From IMG/VR virus record IMGVR_UViG_3300033233_000004, positions 62,001 to 126,000 of that record: a stretch of DNA of 64,000 nt; one strand, 5' to 3'. The notes under the pieces were generated by a model. That model worked only from the letters and a program-made list of their open reading frames with translations, did not search any database and was not told where the DNA came from. This DNA comes from a virus. A program made the position numbers and the translations under genes. Shown in pieces: positions 1 to 9,029 of this stretch. Every line of letters begins with the position of its first letter. Position 1 is the first letter of the stretch.

Positions 1-70
1 CTTGTAATATCATATCCACAACACGACTATTATCAACCTCATACCGAACAATGCATCTAATGTTCTCATA

Positions 71-544
71 TCATTGTTTTTCTGTCAACGTAATGGCTTT
101 TAAACCCTCATCCATAAACCTTTTTACATCTTCTCGCCATAAACCATATTTTCTAATTACACGAGAAAATTCTTCAACGTCGTGCGGTATTAAGTAGTAC
201 TTGTTTTTTTCAGAATCGAACCCCACATGTTCAAGCTCGTGCCACACCAAGGCACCCCGTTGATTTTCATTTAATGTTTGCCAAATCGCATAATTGAACT
301 GAATCATAAACTGGTAACCAGAAGCAAACTGATGCACACCAGATACCAACTGACACTTACCCCAAAACTTCTTTGCCTTGTCAATAAAGACATACAGAAT
401 AGGCGTATTTGTCGGAAAATTGAAATTACCAGCATCAATCAACTTAGTGGCAATCTCCTTGGGTTCAATGGCATCAAAGTACTTCTCGGCAACAGTTTCA
501 CCCTTTTGTTCAGTAGCTTCTTGCTTTTCGTTCTTTATACTCAT
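71..544 (-). CDS. Putative phage metallopeptidase (HExxH)
   Basis: Small soluble protein of about 157 residues with a zinc-protease signature: WHELEHVGF gives His102, Glu103 and His106, and an IPHDVEEF segment about 15 residues later could supply the third ligand. The length and the motif spacing fit the 'putative phage metallopeptidase' family, whose substrates are not known. I chose the ATG at 544 over an upstream in-frame codon at 580 because AAAGGTG lies 7 bases before it and the longer start would run into the preceding gene. It is the last gene of the co-directional run that begins at the glycosyltransferases. Function beyond metal-dependent peptidase is inference. Confidence 0.75.
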   Translation of the reverse strand: MSIKNEKQEATEQKGETVAEKYFDAIEPKEIATKLIDAGNFNFPTNTPILYVFIDKAKKFWGKCQLVSGVHQFASGYQFMIQFNYAIWQTLNENQRGALVWHELEHVGFDSEKNKYYLIPHDVEEFSRVIRKYGLWREDVKRFMDEGLKAITLTEKQ

Positions 545-557
545 GGTCGTACACCTT

Positions 558-989
558 TCATTTTGTATTTTGTTTAGCAATTTTTTGTTTTAGTTGTCGC
601 TCAACATCTGCCCTAACGTTTCGCTGTTCATGCTCATAACCTGAAACTTTACGTTTAAGACTTTCATTTTTCTCTTGTATCTTTCGTCCAATAGGAATTC
701 CATTCCATTCCCCATTAATCTTAATATTAAAGGTAGTATCATTATCAGGAACAGGAAAATATCTCTCTGGAAAAGACTTCAGTTTCCGTTGCGCAACTGA
801 TATAGGCTCAAAATACACTCTATCCAGTTCTCTATCGTATATAGGAATCCAATACTCCTTCGTCCTTTCTAAAACAGATTTACAATCAGGACATTCAACA
901 GGTAGAGTAGGTTCTATAACAAGTTCTCCTATACCAAGACCTTTAATCTCTTCACCTAACCACCCACACTTTGGACAAAACTGATTCAT
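558..989 (-). CDS. Zinc-ribbon protein of unknown function
   Basis: A 143-residue protein with two CxxC pairs near the N-terminus (CPKC at 5-8 and CPDC at 33-36), typical of a zinc ribbon. The C-terminal third is charged and probably helical (many Lys, Arg and Glu). The start is the ATG at 989, which overlaps the end of the methyltransferase gene upstream (TAGTTGATG), so the two are likely translated together. I do not recognise a family. A nucleic-acid or protein-binding role is suggested only by the zinc ribbon and the basic tail. Confidence 0.7.
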   Translation of the reverse strand: MNQFCPKCGWLGEEIKGLGIGELVIEPTLPVECPDCKSVLERTKEYWIPIYDRELDRVYFEPISVAQRKLKSFPERYFPVPDNDTTFNIKINGEWNGIPIGRKIQEKNESLKRKVSGYEHEQRNVRADVERQLKQKIAKQNTK

Positions 990-992
990 CAA

Positions 993-1592
993 CTATATAA
1001 CCTTCACTTTAACAAATTCTGGATAAACACCCTGTTGCCAAATGCAATGCATGTACTCAATCGAATCTGTTTTTTTATTATCCGTAAAAGACATTCGTTG
1101 ACTATGAACATATGACAATACAGGCATTTGTTTTTTCCAAAAATCAAAACGCCCTTTGCTACCAAAAAAATTCAACCGTAATAACATAATAATATACCCG
1201 CCCTTGACAACATCCAACAATGCTTTTTCTATAACTTGCTGCGCAATATTAAAAGGTGGATTTGTAATAATAATACAAGGTCTTTGCATGTCTTGAAAGT
1301 CGTAGTTTAGGTAATCAGTTTTTATTTCAGCTAACGAATCCAACCTAATATCTATAGTACAAACATCCACAGTGGGAAAAACTTGTTTTAGTGCTTCTGG
1401 ATAACTCATAAGATGTGAGTTATCGCCACCAGCACATGGATCAAGAACATAATCTCCACCCTTACAAACAAACTTCTTATATAACTCTGTCTCTTCAATA
1501 TTATGTAGGAAATTCACAATATCAAGAATAGGTGTAACATAGTAATCAGATACATGAGACTTTCGTGCCTCAGAACGATTTGTTGAACTCAT
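993..1592 (-). CDS. DNA N6-adenine methyltransferase-like protein
   Basis: A 199-residue Rossmann-fold methyltransferase. It has the SAM-binding motif I as DPCAGG (51-56) and the catalytic motif IV as NPPF (111-114), the form used by N6-adenine and related amino-methyltransferases. It is small and shows no target-recognition domain, as in many phage orphan methyltransferases. The start overlaps the stop of the preceding glycosyltransferase by ATGA, so the genes are translationally coupled. Likely role: protecting phage DNA from restriction, or acting jointly with the neighbouring sugar-transfer genes. The target sequence cannot be deduced. Confidence 0.8.
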   Translation of the reverse strand: MSSTNRSEARKSHVSDYYVTPILDIVNFLHNIEETELYKKFVCKGGDYVLDPCAGGDNSHLMSYPEALKQVFPTVDVCTIDIRLDSLAEIKTDYLNYDFQDMQRPCIIITNPPFNIAQQVIEKALLDVVKGGYIIMLLRLNFFGSKGRFDFWKKQMPVLSYVHSQRMSFTDNKKTDSIEYMHCIWQQGVYPEFVKVKVI

Positions 1593-2536
1593 GCTTTCTC
1601 CTCAAATAAACTCAACGCTGTTGCAAGTTGCTGTTTAGTAAGTACTCTATGATATCGTTCTGTGGTTAAATAACCTAAACGGATATACTCTCTCACTTCT
1701 TTGGAATCACAATGTATTACCATACTATGAGCAATTTCAAGCATCCTACCCAAAGTCTTATAATCACCGTCTTTTGAAGCAATAAGACAATTAGAACCAT
1801 GCTCCATATATGTATTACCACCACCACCTGTAAAACCTACAACAAGGCATCCACTTGCCATTGCTTCCAAAGCAGGAAGTCCAAAACCTTCGGGGTACGT
1901 ATGTGTAATGAAAATCTTTGTATCTCGAAGTTGATTTGCAAAATCCTGTTCATGACAATCCTGAATGAAATGCATTTGACAAATATCTTGAAGGAACGCA
2001 GTCGATGGAAAATCCAATTCGGCACGAAGTTTGTTGAACGCCTCATGTCCAGCTTTACGTTCCTGAATGGAAAACATATATTTACGTTTCGTATAATCCT
2101 CATCAACAGAGTAATTGAACACAGACTTATCTATGAAAGGAGTAACAATATACCAATCATTATCTGCTAAATGTGGCACCGCCAATCGGTTAAAATCATT
2201 ACTGAACCAAAGCGTAATACCATGGTATAAATTAGCCCTATTAACAAAAACCTCACCTTGAATGTAACTCACTTTATGATAAAAACCTGAACGTAATAAT
2301 GGCTCAACATCTTCCCATCCGACAATAACATCTTTTTTCTTATCAGCCATCCGATGCATATCTACGGTCGTGATATGTCGAACATTATAGGCAAACCATG
2401 TAGGAACCTTAAGGATATCGTCATAAACAATGAACGAGTCATATCCAAGTTCACGTTCTAACTGACAAAGTTGATAATGAACCTTGATACCACCAGATGG
2501 AATCAAATTTTTTGGAAGTATATGAAAGATTTTCAT
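1589..2536 (-). CDS. Glycosyltransferase, GT-B fold (GT4/GT1 type)
   Basis: A 315-residue GT-B glycosyltransferase. The C-terminal nucleotide-sugar site is clear: PEGFGLPALEAMASG contains the EX7E pair (Glu216, Glu224), followed by a Gly-rich turn. The N-terminal acceptor domain starts with a short beta strand and the PSGGIKVH loop usual for GT4 proteins. GGAG lies 8 bases before the ATG. It is the last of four glycosyltransferase genes in one direction. Acceptor (DNA base, virion protein or host surface sugar) is unknown. Confidence 0.85.
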   Translation of the reverse strand: MKIFHILPKNLIPSGGIKVHYQLCQLERELGYDSFIVYDDILKVPTWFAYNVRHITTVDMHRMADKKKDVIVGWEDVEPLLRSGFYHKVSYIQGEVFVNRANLYHGITLWFSNDFNRLAVPHLADNDWYIVTPFIDKSVFNYSVDEDYTKRKYMFSIQERKAGHEAFNKLRAELDFPSTAFLQDICQMHFIQDCHEQDFANQLRDTKIFITHTYPEGFGLPALEAMASGCLVVGFTGGGGNTYMEHGSNCLIASKDGDYKTLGRMLEIAHSMVIHCDSKEVREYIRLGYLTTERYHRVLTKQQLATALSLFEEKA

Positions 2537-2558
2537 ACTGGAACTCCAAACAATTTAA

Positions 2559-2687
2559 TTAAACGAGAAGAATGTTGTTACAAGAACATAAACATAGCCA
2601 TACAACAGTACCTCTTCTCCGACCAACATCTTTAAGCACCACAAGATTACCAAATTTATGTCCTGTTAAGTCTTTATACCTACCCAC
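2559..2687 (-). pseudogene. Remnant of zinc-module homing endonuclease (N-terminal part)
   Basis: In the gap between two glycosyltransferase genes one reading frame gives YKDLTGHKFGNLVVL, then GRRRG and WLCLCSCNN, before ending in TAA. This matches the N-terminal module of the intact endonucleases at 25763 and 41445 (LIGKTFNRLTVVEF, then WKCRCECGKE). The rest of that protein (SCGC box, catalytic part) is missing. It is a decayed insertion in a gene junction, and no function is expected. A GTG at 2687 could still start translation. Confidence 0.65.
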
Positions 2688-4623
2688 TAAACATCACCTC
2701 ACTTAACTGTTTTCCAACTGGAATAATATCATAATTCAATGCTTTTAGTCGTGCCTTCTCACCTTTAACTTTGACTTCTTCTGGATGTTCAAAAGCATGT
2801 CTCATCAAAACACGTAAGTGTTCAATATCAGGACAACTCCACTTCGCACCAATATAATTTCTAAAATACGGAAGCACTTGAAGTGGCATGTCTTCCAAGC
2901 GATAACTTAATGGATAACCCACCTCATCACTTATGAAATCCGTCATACCAGAATAATTCGTTGCAATTACTGGTATCCCACAAGCTCCCGCCTCAATTAA
3001 AAAATTACCAAACCCCTCTGCTCGTGAAGGAAAAATTCCACACTGGTGTGCCGTTATCATCTGAGGTACCATAGTCGGATGGAATGAGTTGGAAGTCAAA
3101 TAAATAGGAGCATGCGGCAACTCTCTACCACCAAGAACATTATTCCTCAACCACGTCTGAGCATCCAATCTTTGCTGTTGTAAAATATAGAACAAACTCA
3201 ACATATGAACAGAGAAAAATACGTCTTCATCAGGTTTAAATTCAGTAATAAATGCACGAAGAGCCAACTCCACACTCTTACGTTCTCCATAAGCACCCAT
3301 CATCAAGAATCCAAACTTACGACGCTTTTCAATAATCAATGGAATACGAGTTGGGTTGTAAATCTTGGTATCAATTGGATTTGGAATGATATCAATAGGA
3401 GTAGTAACACCACGCTCTATCAACAAATTCTGACAAAAAGTACTATTTGTTACCACATTGTCTACATGATTCAATTGGTCTACCCAACCATTGTGAGGTC
3501 GAGTGCCCTCAAACGTAGTATGCGCTATCCTTTTTAACCCCGGTGGCATTAAATATTGATGGTCTCCTTCTGAAGAACGCATAACGACTCTATTCCAATA
3601 ATCATTGGGTTTCTTAATCATTTCTTGTATTTCAAAATCATCCATATTCATCGGTTGATGATATTCTTCAGGAGCAATAGATACATCAACACCATTTCGT
3701 TTCAAACCCTTGGCAAGATTACGAAGAACTATGGAAAATGACCAATCACCATAGATTTTCCCTGTGATAAGAGCCTTCTTGTCACTGGTAGGCACATACT
3801 CTGACGCTGGACGATCATGCTTGAGATAGTACTTCTGCTGTTGAGCACGAGACAATTGACTTACCTTGTCTACACCACCAAAAACTTCATTGGAAGTCTT
3901 ATTTTCGTAATGAATTGTCTTAGCAGTAGGAATATAGAAAGTACGATAACCATATTTACGAGCAATAGTACAAAAATCTACTTCTTCAAAATAAGCAGGA
4001 TTGAACAACTCATCAAAACCCTGCATTACTTGTAAACATTCCTTAGTAATATAAAATAATGCGCCTGTAACATATTCCTGTTCTTCAGGATTGACTTCAA
4101 CAAAATCCTTATCCATAACGCCAGCTAATTTATGCTGCCCCCATCCATACACGTTGATAAAAGCTCCTCCATGTTGGATTCTTCCATCTGGAAAGAGTAA
4201 ACGCCCGCCAAGAATACCTATTTTATTAGCCCTATTCTTATCAGCAAAATTTACAAGTTCCTCAATACAATTGGAATACAACTCCATATCATTATTAGTA
4301 ACAAGAACGTCTGCATCAGGGTAATACTTTCTTACAATAGAAATACCATCATTACATCCACCAGCGTACCCACGATTCTCTTTGTTTAATACAAGACCTA
4401 ATGATATATTATGTGATATAATACTCATATATCCAGTATCATCTATAGCACACTTATCTCTCAAATATGTATCAGATATCCACTCTCGTGTTCCATCCGT
4501 AGAACCATTATCTACAATAACAACTGAGAAATCTTTGAAAGTTTGTCGTTCAAGACTTTTCAAAAAGAGTTTGGTGTAAAAGAGGTTGTTTATTACAGGC
4601 GTTACAACGATAACTTTAGGCAT
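2680..4623 (-). CDS. Two-domain glycosyltransferase (GT2 fused to GT4)
   Basis: A 647-residue fusion. Residues 1 to about 260 are a GT2 (GT-A) domain, with the strand KVIVVTPV, the VDNGSTDGT loop, and TNNDMEL as the DxD-like metal site. From about residue 280 a GT4 (GT-B) domain follows, with AEGFGNFLIEAG giving an EX7E pair near the end. Two active sites in one chain suggest that two sugars are added in sequence. GAGG lies 6 bases before the ATG. It sits between the intein-bearing glycosyltransferase and the single-domain one, in one transcription unit. Acceptor unknown. Confidence 0.88.
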   Translation of the reverse strand: MPKVIVVTPVINNLFYTKLFLKSLERQTFKDFSVVIVDNGSTDGTREWISDTYLRDKCAIDDTGYMSIISHNISLGLVLNKENRGYAGGCNDGISIVRKYYPDADVLVTNNDMELYSNCIEELVNFADKNRANKIGILGGRLLFPDGRIQHGGAFINVYGWGQHKLAGVMDKDFVEVNPEEQEYVTGALFYITKECLQVMQGFDELFNPAYFEEVDFCTIARKYGYRTFYIPTAKTIHYENKTSNEVFGGVDKVSQLSRAQQQKYYLKHDRPASEYVPTSDKKALITGKIYGDWSFSIVLRNLAKGLKRNGVDVSIAPEEYHQPMNMDDFEIQEMIKKPNDYWNRVVMRSSEGDHQYLMPPGLKRIAHTTFEGTRPHNGWVDQLNHVDNVVTNSTFCQNLLIERGVTTPIDIIPNPIDTKIYNPTRIPLIIEKRRKFGFLMMGAYGERKSVELALRAFITEFKPDEDVFFSVHMLSLFYILQQQRLDAQTWLRNNVLGGRELPHAPIYLTSNSFHPTMVPQMITAHQCGIFPSRAEGFGNFLIEAGACGIPVIATNYSGMTDFISDEVGYPLSYRLEDMPLQVLPYFRNYIGAKWSCPDIEHLRVLMRHAFEHPEEVKVKGEKARLKALNYDIIPVGKQLSEVMFSG

Positions 4624-4672
4624 GTGTATCCTCTTTCAGATAATACGACGAGCAGATAATGAAGTACTCGTA

Positions 4673-7114
4673 TCAAACGACAATTCTCCCGACCTGCGCA
4701 ATGTTAGTATTAGTCACAGTAAGAATGTTCTGCATTGCTTCATTCAAAATAACCGAAGCTCGTTCCAACGACCAGTTCTGACGAATGTCTTTACCGAGGG
4801 CTTCTGCTCGTTGTTTGGCAATTTTGTAACCATCGTGACATCTCTTAAGACGATTCTTTGCCTTTTCAAAGTCAGGATATGCCCATGTTTGACCTTGACC
4901 AAGAAGTTCTGGCATCCACATCGCTGGTGGAACCTGTCCCATTTGAAACTCAACAATATTTACCAAATCCTTATTGATAAAATCCATATGTCCAGAATAA
5001 CCAGTAACAATAATTGGAAGATCACATGCAGCAGCTTCTGCCAAAGGACGACAATTATGAACAACATAATCCTCTGTGCAATAAGTCTCGTCCTCATCCA
5101 CAGATATATTGTATACAACCTCATCAGCAATCTTAGTCTGAATCTCTTTAATAGTAAACTCCGAATAATCAGATATCAATATACTATCCTTCCTAAAATT
5201 CATCGCCGCGTTGTAGTCCATGGGTACATCAACTCCATCAACAATATTTTTAACTTTATCCACATCTTCCCCATATATACACACACGATATCCAACATTA
5301 TCAGTTGAAAACCCTTGCTTTGATGTACGAGAATACATGTTACTTCTCACACCAAATGTCCTCAACAAAAGTCGAACGTGCTGCGCAAGTCCTTTTGAAA
5401 TTGACGAATATTCAAAAGACTTCTGATTAGTGCTAAAACCACCATCCCCCCTTAATAAGCCACACAGCAAACCAAGACGAAATTCCTTTGATCCGAATAA
5501 CAAGTCTGGATGAATATCCTTATTTTTAGCACCTGTACCAAACAACGATAACAAAAAATCGGCAAGCACTGGCGACGATACAAATACTTTATTTACAAAC
5601 TTATCAATAGGTTTATGAATAGATATAGATTCTGTATTAACTAAAAACTCGGATTTTAATATAAACAACACATCATCAACATACTTATCTTCATCTTGAG
5701 AAAACGTAAACCCTACAGTACCGCCATCTGTAGAGTGCCCTTCTGCAAGATAATAACCAAATAATCTACCGACGTTAGCATTCGTATTGACAAGATTTGA
5801 TATTACATTGTCCGAAGACGATTGAAAAATATTTTTTGATTTTGTCTCAAACATTTTACCTATCTTACCATTATCTACAAAGTAACAATTATGATTTGTA
5901 TTAACATAATTGGAAACCCTAAGTAAAATATTGTTAAACCCACGGGAATTAACCCAGAACTTAGGCATAAGTAATTTATCATCCTGTAATACATCTTTGG
6001 CTTCTTTCCATTGTATGGTAGAGTGGCGGTGAATCAATACTGGATGTTCAGGAGTAATCCACGATTCATTTGCTCTATTTGTAGAATTTGTAATAAATCT
6101 ATACATATTACCGTAATAGTGTCGAGTCATTAACTTCTTAACCATTCGTAACCGTCCATTACGAGTTACAACACTATCCATTTCTGTAATTGATTTTATA
6201 GGCTTCAAACCACTATCTGTTATTATATTAGTTTCACCATTAAAACAATACCCTTCTCCATGAGTCAATAATACAGAAGCCTTAATTTGAGGATGATGAT
6301 ACAATTCTGCCAACTCCTTCTCGGTTAAAGTACCATGGACAAAGTGTACTCGACCAGCAGCCTTTGTGCCCAAAACTTCACTCATTCTTTCAATAAGAGC
6401 ATATTTGTCAGGTGAAGAGTTATTATGAAGATAAGTTTTCACAACTATACCGACCTCTGGATTGTCGGGAAAAGCATCCAAAACGGCAAGAATAGTAAGA
6501 GGTATATTCTTACGGTCTTCGCCAACATTACCCGGAAGCCATTGTCCAACAGTCAAAAAATTGAATGTAGTTGGAAAAGAAAAGGTAGGTGTAGGTATAA
6601 CAACTTCCGTTTCAGGTTCTTCTGCCAATTTATTAATCTTGAAAGGATTAATATCATTGAATACCTTCGTATCAACACCCTCCGGCACTACATACACGGG
6701 AACAGTAACACCACAACCTATCAAACGGTCTTTAACAAAGGTCGATGGTACAATAATAGCATTCATTTGATTGCAATATGCAGCCCACTTCGCTGGATAC
6801 TGCTCAACTTCAAGACCGGCAGTAATTCCGATGTTGCAGGTGTTAGATGCTCTCTTAAACTCGTGTGGTACACCCATTTGTACCCATGCAAACTCAGAAC
6901 CATCTGAGATGCGATTATTGCACATGAATACCAATGCATCATCTACATCTTTGGCTGGCTGTATGGTACTCGACCCACCCCATCCGGTTGGAATAATTGA
7001 GATATTGAAGTTGCCACTATTAAAAAGTCCCATAACAATGTCACGAGCATGACATCCGTATCCACTAAGAGAAAACACAGGCATCTGGCATATCAAATTC
7101 TTTCTTTCCATCAT
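4673..7114 (-). CDS. Glycosyltransferase (GT4) interrupted by an intein
   Basis: An 813-residue precursor. Residues 1-289 and 688-813 form a 415-residue GT-B glycosyltransferase, and residues 290-687 are an in-frame intein. In the joined protein the sequence reads THGEGY-CRPLAEAAACD, restoring EX7E (Glu287 and Glu693 of the precursor, eight apart after splicing), so the enzyme should be inactive until splicing. AAAGGAG precedes the first of two ATG codons by 8 bases. It lies 14 bases after the upstream glycosyltransferase gene and belongs to the same operon. Confidence 0.88.
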   Translation of the reverse strand: MMERKNLICQMPVFSLSGYGCHARDIVMGLFNSGNFNISIIPTGWGGSSTIQPAKDVDDALVFMCNNRISDGSEFAWVQMGVPHEFKRASNTCNIGITAGLEVEQYPAKWAAYCNQMNAIIVPSTFVKDRLIGCGVTVPVYVVPEGVDTKVFNDINPFKINKLAEEPETEVVIPTPTFSFPTTFNFLTVGQWLPGNVGEDRKNIPLTILAVLDAFPDNPEVGIVVKTYLHNNSSPDKYALIERMSEVLGTKAAGRVHFVHGTLTEKELAELYHHPQIKASVLLTHGEGYCFNGETNIITDSGLKPIKSITEMDSVVTRNGRLRMVKKLMTRHYYGNMYRFITNSTNRANESWITPEHPVLIHRHSTIQWKEAKDVLQDDKLLMPKFWVNSRGFNNILLRVSNYVNTNHNCYFVDNGKIGKMFETKSKNIFQSSSDNVISNLVNTNANVGRLFGYYLAEGHSTDGGTVGFTFSQDEDKYVDDVLFILKSEFLVNTESISIHKPIDKFVNKVFVSSPVLADFLLSLFGTGAKNKDIHPDLLFGSKEFRLGLLCGLLRGDGGFSTNQKSFEYSSISKGLAQHVRLLLRTFGVRSNMYSRTSKQGFSTDNVGYRVCIYGEDVDKVKNIVDGVDVPMDYNAAMNFRKDSILISDYSEFTIKEIQTKIADEVVYNISVDEDETYCTEDYVVHNCRPLAEAAACDLPIIVTGYSGHMDFINKDLVNIVEFQMGQVPPAMWMPELLGQGQTWAYPDFEKAKNRLKRCHDGYKIAKQRAEALGKDIRQNWSLERASVILNEAMQNILTVTNTNIAQVGRIVV
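5054..6247 (-). mobile_element. Intein with LAGLIDADG homing endonuclease
   Basis: A 398-residue intein (residues 290-687 of the host protein). Block A begins with Cys (CFNGETNIITDSG), block B has WITPEHPVL with the conserved TxxH, block F reads VYNISVDEDETYC, and the last residues are VVHN followed by Cys as the +1 nucleophile. All splicing residues (Cys1, block-B His, penultimate His, terminal Asn, Cys+1) are present. The centre has two LAGLIDADG helices, LFGYYLAEGH (about 451-460) and LCGLLRGDGGF (about 550-560), each with its acidic residue, so the endonuclease could be active. It is inserted in the nucleotide-sugar binding motif, a strongly conserved site that favours homing between glycosyltransferase genes. 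Confidence 0.93.
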
Positions 7115-7128
7115 AATTAAATACTCCT

Positions 7129-8352
7129 TTACATTGTAGTAACAGTATAACGTTTGAACTTTGAAGGCATGACAACAGTTTCTTTTAGAATCTTATCCCA
7201 TGCTGCAACCGTTCTATTTATATGATAATTTTGTATAATATGTTCACGACCCGCCAGACCAAGCTCCTTAAGCTTTCCAGTTTGTTTCATCTGATATGCT
7301 TGTTCAAGAGCTTCCTCAACTGCTTCAATAGAAGTAAAATCTTGAAATATATAGGGGTTTCCAACTAATCCAAAAATGGTTCTTACTGTTGGTTTCAACA
7401 AAAGTCCAAACTCTTGTTTACCATCAGTCATTTGCTCAGTAAGTCCACCTGTTGCTACTGCAATATTGGGTGTACCTGCAAGAAGTGATTCCATACAAGA
7501 CAAACCAAAACCTTCGTTTATCGCAATATTCATAGTCACATCAGAAACATTGTAGAACTTGTTCAAGTCCGAAGAAGTAACCTTGTTTTGGTTAATAATA
7601 ATAGGTGCTGCATTGGGTTCAACTTGTTTGAGAAGCATGCCCAAATCATTTCCATCACGGTCAACAGCAACGGTGTTCATAATGAGAGCGGACTTCGGAT
7701 GTTTCGTCCAAAATCGACGGAAAGCAAGAATGACATCAGAAGTACGTTTCCGAGGAATATTACGATTATTATAAAGCACTACAAAGTCTGGTTTCTCTGG
7801 AAGGTTCTTAAACATAATATCTTTTGCAGCTTCTACTTCTTGTGGTTCCAATGGATAAAACTCAGAAGGGTCTCCACCATGTGGAGCAAAATCTACATCA
7901 ACACCACCGTTTTTCATCAACTCATAAGAAAAACGAGAGAGCATAACAATACGGTCACACGCAGCATACCACGTCTTGTTGAATGCAGGAAATGGTTCAT
8001 TATCCCACGTATGATAAAATACGAATTTGGTAAATGGACGAATCTCATTATCCAAAGTAAAAGCGTATACAAAAAATCGAGGGTCGGAAAAGAATACTGT
8101 AACATCAGGACGCTCTCTTTGAATAACCGCCTTCAACAAATTTGGGTCTCCATATCCATTACTACAGGGATACAGACGAATACCTTCAAATGTAGTTGGA
8201 TTTGGATTTTGTGGTATCAAAGAACCAGCAATGGAAACAATTTCGTATTCGCCGGTCTTGAGTAAACCTTTCATAAGCATATACGCCTGTATTGCAACAC
8301 CAGATTTTAGTCTTATATCATCCGTAACAAAAAGAATTTTGTATCTACGCAT
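7129..8352 (-). CDS. Glycosyltransferase, GT4 family
   Basis: A GT-B glycosyltransferase of about 407 residues. The N-terminus is RRYKILFVTDDIRLKSG, the acceptor-domain strand and loop. The C-terminal site is NEGFGLSCMESLLAG with an EX7E pair, followed by TGGLTE. I place the start at the ATG at 8352, with GTGGGG just upstream, rather than at the GTG at 8364. It is the first of four glycosyltransferases in a row. Substrate unknown. Confidence 0.87.
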   Translation of the reverse strand: MRRYKILFVTDDIRLKSGVAIQAYMLMKGLLKTGEYEIVSIAGSLIPQNPNPTTFEGIRLYPCSNGYGDPNLLKAVIQRERPDVTVFFSDPRFFVYAFTLDNEIRPFTKFVFYHTWDNEPFPAFNKTWYAACDRIVMLSRFSYELMKNGGVDVDFAPHGGDPSEFYPLEPQEVEAAKDIMFKNLPEKPDFVVLYNNRNIPRKRTSDVILAFRRFWTKHPKSALIMNTVAVDRDGNDLGMLLKQVEPNAAPIIINQNKVTSSDLNKFYNVSDVTMNIAINEGFGLSCMESLLAGTPNIAVATGGLTEQMTDGKQEFGLLLKPTVRTIFGLVGNPYIFQDFTSIEAVEEALEQAYQMKQTGKLKELGLAGREHIIQNYHINRTVAAWDKILKETVVMPSKFKRYTVTTM

Positions 8353-8363
8353 ACGTAGCCCCA

Positions 8364-8453
8364 CTATTTGTAATAATAATTAGAAATAACAGAAGAAATA
8401 TCTTTAATACGTCGTCCAAAATGATTATTTAATGTATCAACTACTGCTCGCAT
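8364..8453 (-). CDS. Possible 29-residue peptide or endonuclease scrap
   Basis: A 29-codon frame starting at an ATG preceded by GAGGTAAGG, a good ribosome-binding site, and ending just before the glycosyltransferase start. Its middle, NNHFGRRIKD, resembles the GQxFGRL box of the zinc-module endonucleases found elsewhere in the window. It may therefore be a fragment of a decayed endonuclease rather than a working gene. No family recognised. Confidence 0.35.
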   Translation of the reverse strand: MRAVVDTLNNHFGRRIKDISSVISNYYYK

Positions 8454-8529
8454 TATTCCTTACCTCTATATCAAATTGTTGAAAGCCTTTTTCTATTGCT
8501 TGTTCCATATGCAGAAAGTTTATATTCAT
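8437..8529 (-). CDS. Possible 30-residue peptide
   Basis: A 30-codon frame whose ATG overlaps the stop of the preceding gene (TAATG), the usual layout of a translationally coupled phage microgene. The peptide (MNINFLHMEQAIEKGFQQ and 12 more residues) has no recognisable domain. Support is only the coupling and the lack of another use for this stretch. Confidence 0.35.
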   Translation of the reverse strand: MNINFLHMEQAIEKGFQQFDIEVRNNASSS

Positions 8530-9029
8530 TAAGATTTACCATATCTGCGTCTCTTTTGTTGTTTTACAGGTTTAATAACGTCTTGAATAGTAAAATGATG
8601 TGGCTTTATATCAGCATATAAAATCTTAAGCCGTTTAACATCTTTCGTTAAATAGTTAATAGTATTTCTATAATTAACTGGATACAGACGGTCATCTATA
8701 AGTTTACCAGCCTCTTTAGCATCTATAAGAATAGCAATACATGCCAACACATGTCCCAAATGATGAACGCCGGAATCAGGAGCAAAATCTTCACCTTCAA
8801 GCCATGCATCCAAATGTCTACGAGCAGCATCATAATATATGGATGCTCGTACACCAGCAATACGCCAATTAGTACGACCATATTTTAGCATACCTTCAAG
8901 AAGACCAAGAACACCATACATTGTTGCCGTATTAGGCCAAAGATGGAGTGGCATCTTATCACTACCAATAATATCTTTTGGATTTGTTGGTTTAAGATTA
9001 GGTATTGCCTTAATGTTTTTCTTAATCAT
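8529..9029 (-). CDS. DUF5664 / MazZ-like dATP/dGTP diphosphohydrolase
   Basis: A 166-residue protein matching the DUF5664 family (all-alpha nucleotide pyrophosphohydrolase, MazG-like). The recognisable core runs NPKDIIGSDKMPLHLWP, then GLLEGMLKYGRTNW, AARRHLDAW, and HHLGHVLACIAILIDA. In characterised relatives this domain removes pyrophosphate from purine dNTPs, and one member (MazZ) serves phages with diaminopurine DNA. No PurZ is visible here, so a modified-base pathway is only a possibility. The start overlaps the upstream stop by ATGA. The C-terminus is basic (QQKRRRYGKS). Confidence 0.8.
   Translation of the reverse strand: MIKKNIKAIPNLKPTNPKDIIGSDKMPLHLWPNTATMYGVLGLLEGMLKYGRTNWRIAGVRASIYYDAARRHLDAWLEGEDFAPDSGVHHLGHVLACIAILIDAKEAGKLIDDRLYPVNYRNTINYLTKDVKRLKILYADIKPHHFTIQDVIKPVKQQKRRRYGKS

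Noticed and set aside
4586-5308. Long plus-strand open frame opposite the glycosyltransferases
   Set aside because: It lies fully antisense to two strong genes, has Ile/Asn-rich translation without domains, and has no ribosome-binding site.
6425-6907. Plus-strand frame opposite the intein-bearing gene
   Set aside because: A shadow of the coding strand; no motif, no start signal.
7588-8265. 225-codon plus-strand frame
   Set aside because: Antisense shadow of the GT4 gene at 7129-8352; composition is that of a reversed gene.
8529-9029. Proof of diaminopurine (Z) DNA from the MazZ-like gene
   Set aside because: DUF5664 proteins also occur in phages with normal bases, and no PurZ or matching polymerase is in the window.
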